Shown here: piece after piece, positions 53,901-61,671 of the stretch
Numbering within the stretch: position 1 is the stretch's first letter
Layout: the number at the start of each line of letters is the position of its first letter
Assembly (NCBI GenBank): GCA_944322785.1
Contig: CALUPW010000002.1
Span: 217,226-281,225, forward strand
Length of the DNA: 64,000 bases
Source: Candidatus Gastranaerophilales bacterium
Lineage (GTDB): Bacteria; Cyanobacteriota; Vampirovibrionia; Gastranaerophilales; Gastranaerophilaceae
Reading direction: 5' to 3'
Made by a program: the position numbers and the translations under genes
Notes under the pieces: generated by a model
What the model was told of the DNA's origin: nothing
Seen by the model: only the letters and a program-made list of their open reading frames with translations
Database searches by the model: none

Positions 53901-56497
53901 CAGCTCATGCTATTGTTTCAAAGTTTGATGATATCGTTGCAAACGTAAATGAAATAAAAGAGGATATTAATAATCAAACCGGTTCTTCACTGCAGAGAAA
54001 TTCTCAACTTTTGGAAGAAAAATTCTCCTCACTTCAAGAACTTTTGAACGATAATAATTTACGTAATTTTGACGGGCTTAATGATTTATCCGAAAATTTG
54101 AACGGAAAGATTGATAATCTAAAACAGGAAATAGGTTTAATAAATACGGATGTTTCCGAAACACTCTCCGCAAAAACAGAAACTATTGTTAATGAGTTTT
54201 TGCCCTTAAAAGAAGCAATCGAGAACTTTTTGAATGCGGATTTTGATAAAATTGTCGACAGTATTAAGTCCCAAATAGAACTGTCATATTTGAATTTTTC
54301 TGCCGACGTAAACGAAAATTTGACAGAAAATCATGACAATTATGTGCAGCTTGAGGAGGCTTATAATACTTTAATAAGCAAATTTTCAAAAGTAGAAGAA
54401 ATCGTTGAGGATTTGACAAAAAATCAAATCGGTGTAATGACGTCCGCAATCAATGAGGCAGAGAAAAATTTTGCGGACAATCTGGAACAAACAAATTCTC
54501 TTTTAAACAGCTGGAAAGAAGATGTAAAAAATATTGAAAATAAAATTGAACAGACAGCACAGGCAAGTCAGGACAATATTCTTTCTCAAATAATCGGATT
54601 TATCAAAACAAATTCGTCCGCAAACAAAAAAGACATTCAAGATTTTATTTCGTCCTTGTTAGCCGGTAAAAATACTGATAAGGAAATTCTTGAGCTTTGC
54701 GGACAAATTAGTGAAAAATTGTCAACAGGAACGGATGATTTGCAACAAAATTTGAATGCACTTCACGATAAAGTTGATATTCTTGCAATGTCTGATTCTG
54801 CAGAAAATATGGAAGAAGTTTTACAATCATTGCAGGATAAAATAGATAGTTTATCAGATTCTACAAATAATGACGAAATTAATGAAAAACTCCAATCTCT
54901 TCATGAAAAAGTCGATGTTCTTGCAATGTCGGATGCCGCAGAAACAGTTGAAGATTTGATACAAATTCTTCAAAGTAAAATTGATTATCTTGCGGACTCT
55001 GTTGATAACGAAAAAATGGATGAGATGATTCAAGCTCTCCATGACAAAGTAGATGTTCTGGTGCTTTCCGATGATGATATAAAATTGGATTATATCAAAA
55101 ATATTCTGGATACCCTGAACAAAAAAATTGATGAATTAAAAGTATCAGACAGTGAAAAAATTAATGAACTCGTCAAATCGCTCCATGACAAAGTAGACGT
55201 TCTGGTTACATCCGATAATGATGAAAAAATTGACGACCTTGTTCAGTTGATAAATGACAAGTTTGAAAATATTTCAAATTCTGATAATGAAGATAAAATT
55301 GAAAATATGGTGCAGGCGCTTCATGATAAAGTTGACGTTCTTGCACTGTCTGATGAATCCGAAATAATCGGTGAAATTCAGGATATTAAGGATTTGATAT
55401 CCGAACAAAGAAAACAAATCGAAAATTTCGGCGGTACACAACGTTCGCAAAATGTTGACAAACATCTTGAGGAACTTTTGTCGGATTTATCAAATATTGA
55501 AGCAAGACTAACCGGTCTGGATCTTGAAAAAAATGCATCTGATATCAAAGATTCAGTAATGAATGCTGTTTTGTCCGTTGCGGATCAGATTACGTTTGCC
55601 CAGGAAACTGAGGAAATTAAGGATTTTGTTGAAGAAAGAACTGATGAAATCAATAAAAATCTTCTTGACGTTAAAAAACAACTGAACAATATCACAAACG
55701 GCACAGACGAATGGGATTATTCATACACAATGCAGGATATAGAATCCGATATTGCCAAATTACGTTTGATATTGAACGATATTTCAGCCTCATCTTCAAA
55801 AGATGACATAAATGAAATTTCTCAAAACATGCACAAAATTGCATCTTCAATCAACACGCTTCACAGCAGTCTGACTGAGGAGCAGATTCTGGAACTGAAA
55901 AATAATATTGAAAAAATTAATGAAGATGTTTTGAGCTTAAGTTCCCGCACAAATAAACTCCTTTTAACTTCCGATGAATCCTATCGTGCTTTGACTGACG
56001 GGCTGGATGAATTCAGCCGTTTGACAACCCAATTGCAAAAACGTATTGATGTTCTGGATAACAGCGGACTTAATGAAATAATTGAACAGAAACTTGACAG
56101 TATAAATGATGCCGTTGTTTCATCCGCCAATTCCGACAATGTAATGCGTCAGGTTATGATGTATCTTGGCGAATGGATTGACGATGCAAGTGAAAAAATT
56201 GATACAATTGCTTCGGATACGGCGAATGTTTCAATAATAAATTCAGAAATTTGTCTTTTGAAAACAATGATTGATAATCATGCAATTATAGATTCATTAG
56301 AAAAGAAATTTGACGAACAGCAAAATAAAATAGATTCTCTTGAACGAAAACTTGAGGAAGTTTTAAGTTCAATCGAAAATAAAAATAATGATAAAAACAG
56401 CTTGAATTTGGAAAAGAAACTTGATAAACTTAATGACAAAATAAATAAACTTTCACTAAGTATTGAAAAGCTGGCGTCTTATGTTGATGAAGAATAA
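50966..56497 (+). CDS. Giant cytoplasmic coiled-coil protein with two internal repeat arrays
   Basis: 1843 residues, almost entirely predicted helical coiled coil, rich in Asn, Asp, Glu, Ile, Leu and Ser, with hardly any Cys, Pro or Trp. No signal peptide or membrane helix. Array 1: five units of exactly 62 residues starting NxENIL/NAGNIL at 543, 605, 667, 729 and 791 (DNA 52592-53500). Array 2: five LHDKVDVLxxSD motifs at residues 1266, 1312, 1358, 1406 and 1452, spaced 46 or 48. AAGGGAAAG lies before ATG. It is coupled to the downstream FAD oxidase. It may be a scaffold or filament; no family is recognised. Confidence 0.88.
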   Translation: MAQIEIDEILNTIKSENASNNEMFGKTLEDINLKLEDIANDGITTDLIKSSLQDLEVNLESRYRMNLEKFEAVKNAIDNLNENQELLSKHSDLKIMFNILNENIDNFSHEINEQKNLIDNIDTHLAEFRNDNSKKDEIIEKVAVVKEGIDEVNRGLQASIMEVNSSLRGITKTLMTMDVTDQNDIIKRELENIYLATNAILSSMEILDQKNDDLAKNILVKDDLINLAGKIDNSFALVSEKIENSDKSEAIISEIQKNRDEIVSFNESLSKGLSDYLNSVRDVLSNSIEEIRASQANTVLEDDSIARQKFENLEKLSDDIKKIDTTISNQSESYVTLISDKIRELSASIDDFKSYIDKSNTGIESKLDDKIGALDNFVVKFREVFENKFGELQTRVDNSIQFIESFASDSTIKLGNSVSEIVDIKGEISRILENMTAFNSHQEANITRLDGKLDGDLVDLKNDLNNFCGSFEALKYTLEQSNLDNREILTEIVENAADKTRTLLDELKNNNTEDVKNINSQIDILKDLISDLNNVFTTVSAKNVENILSNLEANAANINSLNENLSRTIEDNIVSVKELISNSDTENGNRISELGANFMSEASKNAENILTNIQTTNEKLDNLNETLNGTIDANFNEIKGEIAANSAETRQQIDDLGSNFSNISSQNAENILLNIQTTSEKISDLNSSLSANIDNSLINMQEKLFLSDSETKQQISELNDKFTSLSERNAGNIIAGIETISDRMNRLTTDISTELVNNNQNIREILTGSGNDTQQKLDELNERFITIAQQNAGNILSGIENASTKIDMLGIDLSTEIDNNFDMVREFIENSKSEKNQNSVEFDNLSDNIKNLESEISNNAELFKNALEEQITSLKDYLNTLDNSKNEAKNSILFEKLAEKMLSIETAMHEAGDNFSDNLMMVQNRLTDYVNSIDNVTSQTSEKLESSLNEITSIKSELEKIIENVSNTGVETSERMNETAHAIVSKFDDIVANVNEIKEDINNQTGSSLQRNSQLLEEKFSSLQELLNDNNLRNFDGLNDLSENLNGKIDNLKQEIGLINTDVSETLSAKTETIVNEFLPLKEAIENFLNADFDKIVDSIKSQIELSYLNFSADVNENLTENHDNYVQLEEAYNTLISKFSKVEEIVEDLTKNQIGVMTSAINEAEKNFADNLEQTNSLLNSWKEDVKNIENKIEQTAQASQDNILSQIIGFIKTNSSANKKDIQDFISSLLAGKNTDKEILELCGQISEKLSTGTDDLQQNLNALHDKVDILAMSDSAENMEEVLQSLQDKIDSLSDSTNNDEINEKLQSLHEKVDVLAMSDAAETVEDLIQILQSKIDYLADSVDNEKMDEMIQALHDKVDVLVLSDDDIKLDYIKNILDTLNKKIDELKVSDSEKINELVKSLHDKVDVLVTSDNDEKIDDLVQLINDKFENISNSDNEDKIENMVQALHDKVDVLALSDESEIIGEIQDIKDLISEQRKQIENFGGTQRSQNVDKHLEELLSDLSNIEARLTGLDLEKNASDIKDSVMNAVLSVADQITFAQETEEIKDFVEERTDEINKNLLDVKKQLNNITNGTDEWDYSYTMQDIESDIAKLRLILNDISASSSKDDINEISQNMHKIASSINTLHSSLTEEQILELKNNIEKINEDVLSLSSRTNKLLLTSDESYRALTDGLDEFSRLTTQLQKRIDVLDNSGLNEIIEQKLDSINDAVVSSANSDNVMRQVMMYLGEWIDDASEKIDTIASDTANVSIINSEICLLKTMIDNHAIIDSLEKKFDEQQNKIDSLERKLEEVLSSIENKNNDKNSLNLEKKLDKLNDKINKLSLSIEKLASYVDEE

Positions 56498-57866
56498 TTT
56501 AATAGATAGTCTTGAACGAATTTTGCCCCGCAAAAATATTTTGTCGCAAATTGAAGAACGCTATGTTTACAGTCAGGATGCATCCAATCTTCCGGATATC
56601 AAAAATATAGCAGATGCAGTTGTTTTTGTTGAAAGTATTGAACAGGTGCAAGAAGTTGTAAAGCTTGCGGCAAAATATAAAATTCCGGTAATTTGCCGTG
56701 GTGCCGGAACAAATGTTGTCGGTGCCTGCCTTATTGAGCATGGCGGAATTGTATTAAATTTTTCAAAAATGAATAAAATTATTGAAATTAATCCGAAGAA
56801 TATGACAGCCCGTGTTCAATCCGGTGTGATTGTCGGAGAACTTCAAAATGAAGTTGAAAAATACGGGCTTTACTACCCGCCGGATCCCTCAAATCTTGCG
56901 GTTTCCACAATCGGCGGAAGTATTGCACAATCCTCCGGCGGTGCAAAAACTTTTAAGTACGGCTCAACAAAAGATTACGTAATTGATATGAAAGTCGTCA
57001 TGGCAAACGGTGAAATTTTGCAAACCGGTGCCAGCACAATAAAAAATGCAACGGGTTACAACCTCGGAAGTCTTTTTGTCGGAAGCGAGGGGACTCTCGG
57101 AATTGTTGTTGAAGCAACCCTTAAACTTATTCCAAAACCTGAAACACGTCAGGTTCTAATGGCGTATTTTGATAAAATTGAAGATGCTGTGAGTGCGGTT
57201 GATGAAATTATTGATGAAAAAGTTTTTCCGGCAACAATTGATTTTATGGATAAAAATGCAATTCAAACCGTTGAAAAATTTTTCCCGTCTGGACTTTTAA
57301 CAGACAAAGAAGCTGCTCTTATAATTGAGATTGACGGATTTTTAGAGGCTGTTAAACATCAAAGTGAGATTATTTTATCAATTTTAAAAAAAGCAAATGC
57401 ATCGGCGATTCAATATTCGACAAATGAAAATGAGTACAACAAAATTTGGAAGGCAAGACGATCATCAATGGGGGCATGTGCAAAATTGAAACCGAATGTA
57501 ACAACCGACGATGTTATTGTGCCACGGCAAAACCTTGCCAAACTTGTTCTGGGAATCCGCAGAATTTGTGAAAAATACAAACTTGAAGTTTGTATGGTAG
57601 GTCATGTGGGTGACGGAAGCGTTCATCCGCAAATACCGATTGATTACAGTGATGAAGATGAATACAAAAGATTTAAACTTGCAAAATCCGAGATTTATGA
57701 TTTGACTGCAAATCTGGACGGAATTTTGTCGGGCGAGCATGGTATCGGAGCTTTGAAGCGGGATTATATTCATCTGGTTGTGAATCCGTTGGCGCTTGAA
57801 TATATGCGGATGATTAAAAAAACATTTGATCCTGATAATATTTTAAATCCTTATAAAATATTTTAA
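56481..57866 (+). CDS. GlcD-type FAD-linked oxidase (glycolate / D-lactate dehydrogenase family)
   Basis: 461 residues if started at ATG 56481, or 459 from 56487. Both overlap the coiled-coil gene end, so translation is probably coupled, and no independent binding site is seen. The PCMH FAD-binding domain (about 30-210) has CRGAGTNVVGACL and PPDPSNLAVSTIGGSIAQ. The C-terminal catalytic domain carries CMVGHVGDGSVHPQ and SGEHGIGALKRDYI. It oxidises a 2-hydroxy acid such as glycolate or D-lactate to the 2-oxo acid. No glcE/glcF partner is seen. Confidence 0.9.
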   Translation: MLMKNNLIDSLERILPRKNILSQIEERYVYSQDASNLPDIKNIADAVVFVESIEQVQEVVKLAAKYKIPVICRGAGTNVVGACLIEHGGIVLNFSKMNKIIEINPKNMTARVQSGVIVGELQNEVEKYGLYYPPDPSNLAVSTIGGSIAQSSGGAKTFKYGSTKDYVIDMKVVMANGEILQTGASTIKNATGYNLGSLFVGSEGTLGIVVEATLKLIPKPETRQVLMAYFDKIEDAVSAVDEIIDEKVFPATIDFMDKNAIQTVEKFFPSGLLTDKEAALIIEIDGFLEAVKHQSEIILSILKKANASAIQYSTNENEYNKIWKARRSSMGACAKLKPNVTTDDVIVPRQNLAKLVLGIRRICEKYKLEVCMVGHVGDGSVHPQIPIDYSDEDEYKRFKLAKSEIYDLTANLDGILSGEHGIGALKRDYIHLVVNPLALEYMRMIKKTFDPDNILNPYKIF

Positions 57867-57909
57867 AATAACATAGAAAATGTAATATTTATAATTTTTT
57901 ATTTTTCCT

Positions 57910-58072
57910 GTTCATTCTTTTCTTTTGTTGCAACGCAAAAGAAAAGAATGAACCAAGAAAAGAAAACATGCGACCATTTAAGCATCTCTAAAGCTCAACT
58001 CAAGGCTCGCAAACTCGCTGCGCTCAAACAATGCTCGCCCTGATACTGTTTCGCTTAGAGCTGCTAATAAAA
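57910..58072. repeat. Dispersed hairpin repeat, reverse orientation
   Basis: It begins with an 18-bp perfect stem (57910-57927 with 57936-57953) around TTGCAACG. Its reverse complement contains TTGTTTGAGCG-CAGCGAGTT, matching the TTGTTTGAGCGTTAGCGAGTT of the 1.3-2.5 kb array. The left arm matches the fragment at 37396. It occupies most of the 274-bp gap before the next gene. Confidence 0.7.
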
Positions 58073-58093
58073 TTTTAATTTTATAAATTGTTC

Positions 58094-58124
58094 ACATAAC
58101 ATTTTTTTCATAAAAATGTTATGT
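58094..58124 (+). promoter_or_regulatory. Perfect hairpin just upstream of the HEXXH gene
   Basis: ACATAACATTTTT (58094-58106) pairs with AAAAATGTTATGT (58112-58124) around TTCAT, and ends 4 bp before the TATAAT. It may be an operator or the end of the repeat unit. Confidence 0.45.
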
Positions 58125-58128
58125 GCGG

Positions 58129-58134
58129 TATAAT
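58129..58134 (+). promoter_or_regulatory. -10 giving a leaderless HEXXH transcript
   Basis: TATAAT ends 6 nt before ATG 58141, so the predicted transcript begins at the start codon. No Shine-Dalgarno and no good -35 are seen. Confidence 0.4.
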
Positions 58135-58140
58135 TAAATC

Positions 58141-58935
58141 ATGGACAAAAAATCTTTTGTAAAATATTTAAGAACACTTGGAATAGAGGTTCATACTACT
58201 ACAAAAGCACGGGGGCATCATGGATTTTTCTGCAACAACAGAATTGATATTTCAAAAAATCTTCCCGAACATAAAATTTTGCCCACAATGATTCATGAAT
58301 TTGCACACTATATTCACTACAAATTAGAGCCTGATATGCCAAAAACCGGCGGAACTTTTGAAGTGCTTTTTAAATCAGATAATCCGATAATTCCGGCGGA
58401 ATTGTTTAAAGTAACTAATTTTGTTGATGAAAATTCTCTCTGCATCAGGCTTGTAGAACATCGAGAGCGGGTACATGACAAAATTGTTGAATATGACAGG
58501 ATTATAAAAAAATATTATCCTAAATTTCTTCGCTCAAAAAAGTTTAAAGAATTCGACAAATACATAAAACATTCGGATGCAAAATATCTTTTAAAATACG
58601 ACAGAGTAAAAGTCATGGGCGGATTTTTCGGATTGACTCCGAAAATTTATACAATAAACACAATTGAACAATGTTTTCCGGATATGCCTGAGGCATTTGC
58701 ATCTTATATAAGAATGAAATCTTGTATTAAAAAGCAGGCAAGGATTACCGCAAGAATAAACCGTCTTAACAAATATTACAGGCGTCCGACGGAACTTTTT
58801 GCAAGATTTGTGGAAGGGCTTTATATGGACAGAGAATGGGTTGAGGCAATTGCGCCTTTTACATGTGAAAAGTTTTTTAATTTGCTTGATGAAGGATATT
58901 ATGGTAATCTTGAGGATATAATTCCAAAATATTGA
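58141..58935 (+). CDS. HEXXH metallopeptidase-like protein
   Basis: 264 residues. HEFAH at 52-56 (MIHEFAHYIHY) is a zinc-protease core. A further Glu in PTELFARFVEGLYMD (about 220) or PEAFASY (about 196) could be the third ligand. The C-terminal half is basic and helical. There is no signal peptide, so it is cytoplasmic. It is 7 bp upstream of a DUF3137-type membrane protein and likely cotranscribed, which suggests that they act together. Substrate unknown. Confidence 0.72.
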   Translation: MDKKSFVKYLRTLGIEVHTTTKARGHHGFFCNNRIDISKNLPEHKILPTMIHEFAHYIHYKLEPDMPKTGGTFEVLFKSDNPIIPAELFKVTNFVDENSLCIRLVEHRERVHDKIVEYDRIIKKYYPKFLRSKKFKEFDKYIKHSDAKYLLKYDRVKVMGGFFGLTPKIYTINTIEQCFPDMPEAFASYIRMKSCIKKQARITARINRLNKYYRRPTELFARFVEGLYMDREWVEAIAPFTCEKFFNLLDEGYYGNLEDIIPKY

Positions 58936-58942
58936 GGTTGGT

Positions 58943-60097
58943 ATGGATGAAAAAACACAGGCTCAAATGAGAGCGGAATTAAGAGAGTTCTATTTTAACA
59001 AAGTTAAACCTAATCTTGAAAAGATAAATAAATCAAGACGCTCAAATTCGATTAATGTTTATGCAATTTTAAGTTTTTTAACCGGCTTTGCATTGATTTG
59101 CCTGCTGGGAAATATAAAAGTATCCGGACATGATTATGCAATTATCGGACTTCCTTTTATCATCATCGGGGTTTTGATATTAATTATTAATAACAAAGGA
59201 AATTCTAAAAGGATTGATTTAAGCGGAGAAGAAGACGTTAAGCGAAAATATATGCCGGAATTTTTGAAAATTTTCGGCAGCCAAATTTCATGGTCAAAAG
59301 ATAATGTTTATAAAGCCGCAAATGATTTGAATATTTACAAAACTTTGAATATAATGAATCCGTATTTTCTTTTAACGTTTGACGATACAATTTGCGGAAC
59401 TTTTAAAGATGTAAAGTTTAACATTCTTGAAGTTGATACCTCAATTACATCTGTAAAGAATTTTGTTTTGTTTATATTAATGGCTCCTTTTGCTGCAGGC
59501 TGCGGGTGTTTTCTTTTTTGTTTAGGGCTTATGTTTGTTTTCCCTCTGGCAATAAACCTCGGGAATTTGTTTGATAACGATTTTTTAACATTTTGTATTC
59601 TTTTGCTGTATGTTTTGGGAGTTCCTCTGTTCGGATTGTTTAAATTAGTTACAAAAGTTCCATTTCAAGGTGTGCTGGTTGAATTTGAAATGAATAAAAA
59701 TTTTGAAGGTCATACTTTTGTTCTTGAAAGAGCAAGTACAAACTGTGGAATAACCTTTGACCGTACAAAATTTCAGGAAGTAAAACTTGAAGATCCTGAA
59801 TTTACGGAAAAGTATGTTGTCTATTCAAACAATCAGGTAGAAGCAAGGTATGTTCTAACAACCGCATTTATTGAACGTTTTCTGAACATGAAAGTAGCGT
59901 TCAAGGCAAAATATATAAGGGCAGCTTTTAAAGACGGCAAAATAACAATAGCAATTGATGCAGGACGGGATTTATTCCGGATGGCAACTCTCGGCAAAGA
60001 TACCGACAGCAATACATTTACAGAATTATTTGATGAAATATTGTCTGTTCTTGAACTAATTAATGCCTTAAAATTAAATCAAAAAATCGGACTGTAA
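58943..60097 (+). CDS. DUF3137-type membrane protein
   Basis: 384 residues. Two membrane helices lie near 42-60 and 66-86, with another pair near 170-195 and 200-232. The soluble regions fit the DUF3137 pattern: FKDVKFNILEVDT, then FQGVLVEFEMNKNFEGHTFVLE, and the C-terminal LEDPEFTEKYVVYSNNQVEARYVLTTAFIERF. These proteins occur beside LemA or peptidases in other bacteria; their function is not established. GAGGTTGGT lies before ATG, immediately after the HEXXH gene. Confidence 0.85.
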   Translation: MDEKTQAQMRAELREFYFNKVKPNLEKINKSRRSNSINVYAILSFLTGFALICLLGNIKVSGHDYAIIGLPFIIIGVLILIINNKGNSKRIDLSGEEDVKRKYMPEFLKIFGSQISWSKDNVYKAANDLNIYKTLNIMNPYFLLTFDDTICGTFKDVKFNILEVDTSITSVKNFVLFILMAPFAAGCGCFLFCLGLMFVFPLAINLGNLFDNDFLTFCILLLYVLGVPLFGLFKLVTKVPFQGVLVEFEMNKNFEGHTFVLERASTNCGITFDRTKFQEVKLEDPEFTEKYVVYSNNQVEARYVLTTAFIERFLNMKVAFKAKYIRAAFKDGKITIAIDAGRDLFRMATLGKDTDSNTFTELFDEILSVLELINALKLNQKIGL

Positions 60098-60147
60098 TTT
60101 TGAACATACAAACCAAAAGCATGCCGCAGGATTAGGATAAATATTTT

Positions 60148-61536
60148 TTAAACCCGTCCGTACATGTCTTCATATCTAATAATATCTTCTTCGATAAGGA
60201 GATCCCCGAGTTGTACTTCAATAACTTCGACCGGCTCATCAAACGGATTTTGAAGGGAGTGGATTGCTTTTACCGGAATATCAACGCTGTGTCCTGAATT
60301 AAGCAGCATTTCTTTCGCGCCTAAAACAACTTTTGCGGTGCCTGATAAAACAACCCAGTGTTCGCTTCTGTGATTGTGTGATTGAACGGAAAGTTTTTGT
60401 TTGGGATTGACATGAATTATTTTTGACAAAAATCCGTTACCATGTGCAATTACCGTATAAAATCCCCACGGACGGTAAACTGTTTTGTGAACAAGATGGG
60501 TATTATCGTTTTGTTGTTTTAAAGTTTCATAAATCAGTTTTACATCTTGAGTTTTATCTTTTTTACAGGCAAGAATTGCATCTTCTGTTTCAACAATTAC
60601 AGCATCTTCAAGTCCTATTGTTGCAACGAGTTTTGATGAGGAATAAACAAGCGAATCCTTTGAATCTTTGTCAAGAACATGCCCTACAAAAACATTTCCG
60701 TCTTTATCTTTTACGCTGACATCGTAAATCGCATTCCAGCTGCCGACATCTTTCCAATCACTGTTAAGTTTGACCATAACAAGATTGTCAGATTTTTCCA
60801 TTAATGCGTAATCAAGTGAGATATTTGGCATTTTTTCAAATTCTAAAAACGGGATTTCTTTTTTATCCGTCATATCAATTTTTTGTGTAATATCAAATAT
60901 TAAATGGTCATGTTTTTTCAATTCGTCAAACAAAACGGATGCTTTAAACATAAAAATTCCGCTGTTCCAGAATACGGTATTATCTTGAATATATTTTTCT
61001 GCTGTTTGCAAATCAGGTTTTTCGACAAATTGTTTAACAGTAAATCCGGTGTCAATTTTTTGACCTGTTTTTATGTACCCGAAACCGGTTTCACAATAGG
61101 AAGGTTTGACGCCGAAGGTTACAACATAACCCTCCTTGGCCAGAATTTCGCCTTCTTTTATTGCATTTAAAAATTTATCAATATCTTTTATCAGATGATC
61201 TGAAGGCACAACCAGAATAATGTCATCCGATTTTGTATTTTGAATTAAATATTTTACGGAAATTGCCGCCGCAGGTGCAGTATTTTTAGAAATCGGTTCT
61301 GATAAAATAACCGGATTTTCACACAAATCTTTTAGTTGCATTCTTACATTTGCCAGATGTTTTGTGTTTGTGATGCTTACAATATTATTGCAGGGCATGC
61401 ACATTTTCAGCCGATCAAATGTAGCCTGAAGCAGACTTTTTTCTCCTGTTAAACTTAAAAGCTGTTTAGGATACAATTCTCTTGACAAAGGCCACAATCT
61501 GCTTCCAGAACCGCCGGCAAGTATAATTCCGTACAT
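60148..61536 (-). CDS. manC: Mannose-1-phosphate guanylyltransferase / mannose-6-phosphate isomerase
   Basis: 462 residues, bifunctional type. The N-terminal nucleotidyltransferase signature GGSGSRLWPLSRELYPKQ lies at 8-25, and VKQFVEKPD near 160. The C-terminal cupin (about 350-460) has SVQSHNHRSEHWVVLSGTAKV with the metal-binding His/Glu set of the isomerase domain. It makes GDP-mannose for surface polysaccharide. AGGAG lies before ATG. Divergent from the transglycosylase gene; other GDP-mannose genes are not in the window. Confidence 0.95.
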   Translation of the reverse strand: MYGIILAGGSGSRLWPLSRELYPKQLLSLTGEKSLLQATFDRLKMCMPCNNIVSITNTKHLANVRMQLKDLCENPVILSEPISKNTAPAAAISVKYLIQNTKSDDIILVVPSDHLIKDIDKFLNAIKEGEILAKEGYVVTFGVKPSYCETGFGYIKTGQKIDTGFTVKQFVEKPDLQTAEKYIQDNTVFWNSGIFMFKASVLFDELKKHDHLIFDITQKIDMTDKKEIPFLEFEKMPNISLDYALMEKSDNLVMVKLNSDWKDVGSWNAIYDVSVKDKDGNVFVGHVLDKDSKDSLVYSSSKLVATIGLEDAVIVETEDAILACKKDKTQDVKLIYETLKQQNDNTHLVHKTVYRPWGFYTVIAHGNGFLSKIIHVNPKQKLSVQSHNHRSEHWVVLSGTAKVVLGAKEMLLNSGHSVDIPVKAIHSLQNPFDEPVEVIEVQLGDLLIEEDIIRYEDMYGRV

Positions 61537-61653
61537 TTTAAACTCCTCATGTAAGTAATGTTTTTGTCATTTGTTAAATATATTATATTATAAATATATT
61601 TATTTTAGTAAAATGTAACTTTTTTTGAAAAACTTTCTACCTTCCAAAAATTC

Positions 61654-61662
61654 TGTTAAAAT
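61654..61662 (+). promoter_or_regulatory. Extended -10 (TGTTAAAAT) of the transglycosylase gene
   Basis: TG-T-TAAAAT lies 9 nt before ATG 61672. The whole block TGnTAAAATTATAA is shared with 10249-10262. No Shine-Dalgarno, so leaderless or nearly so. Confidence 0.45.
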
Positions 61663-61671
61663 TATAACTGT

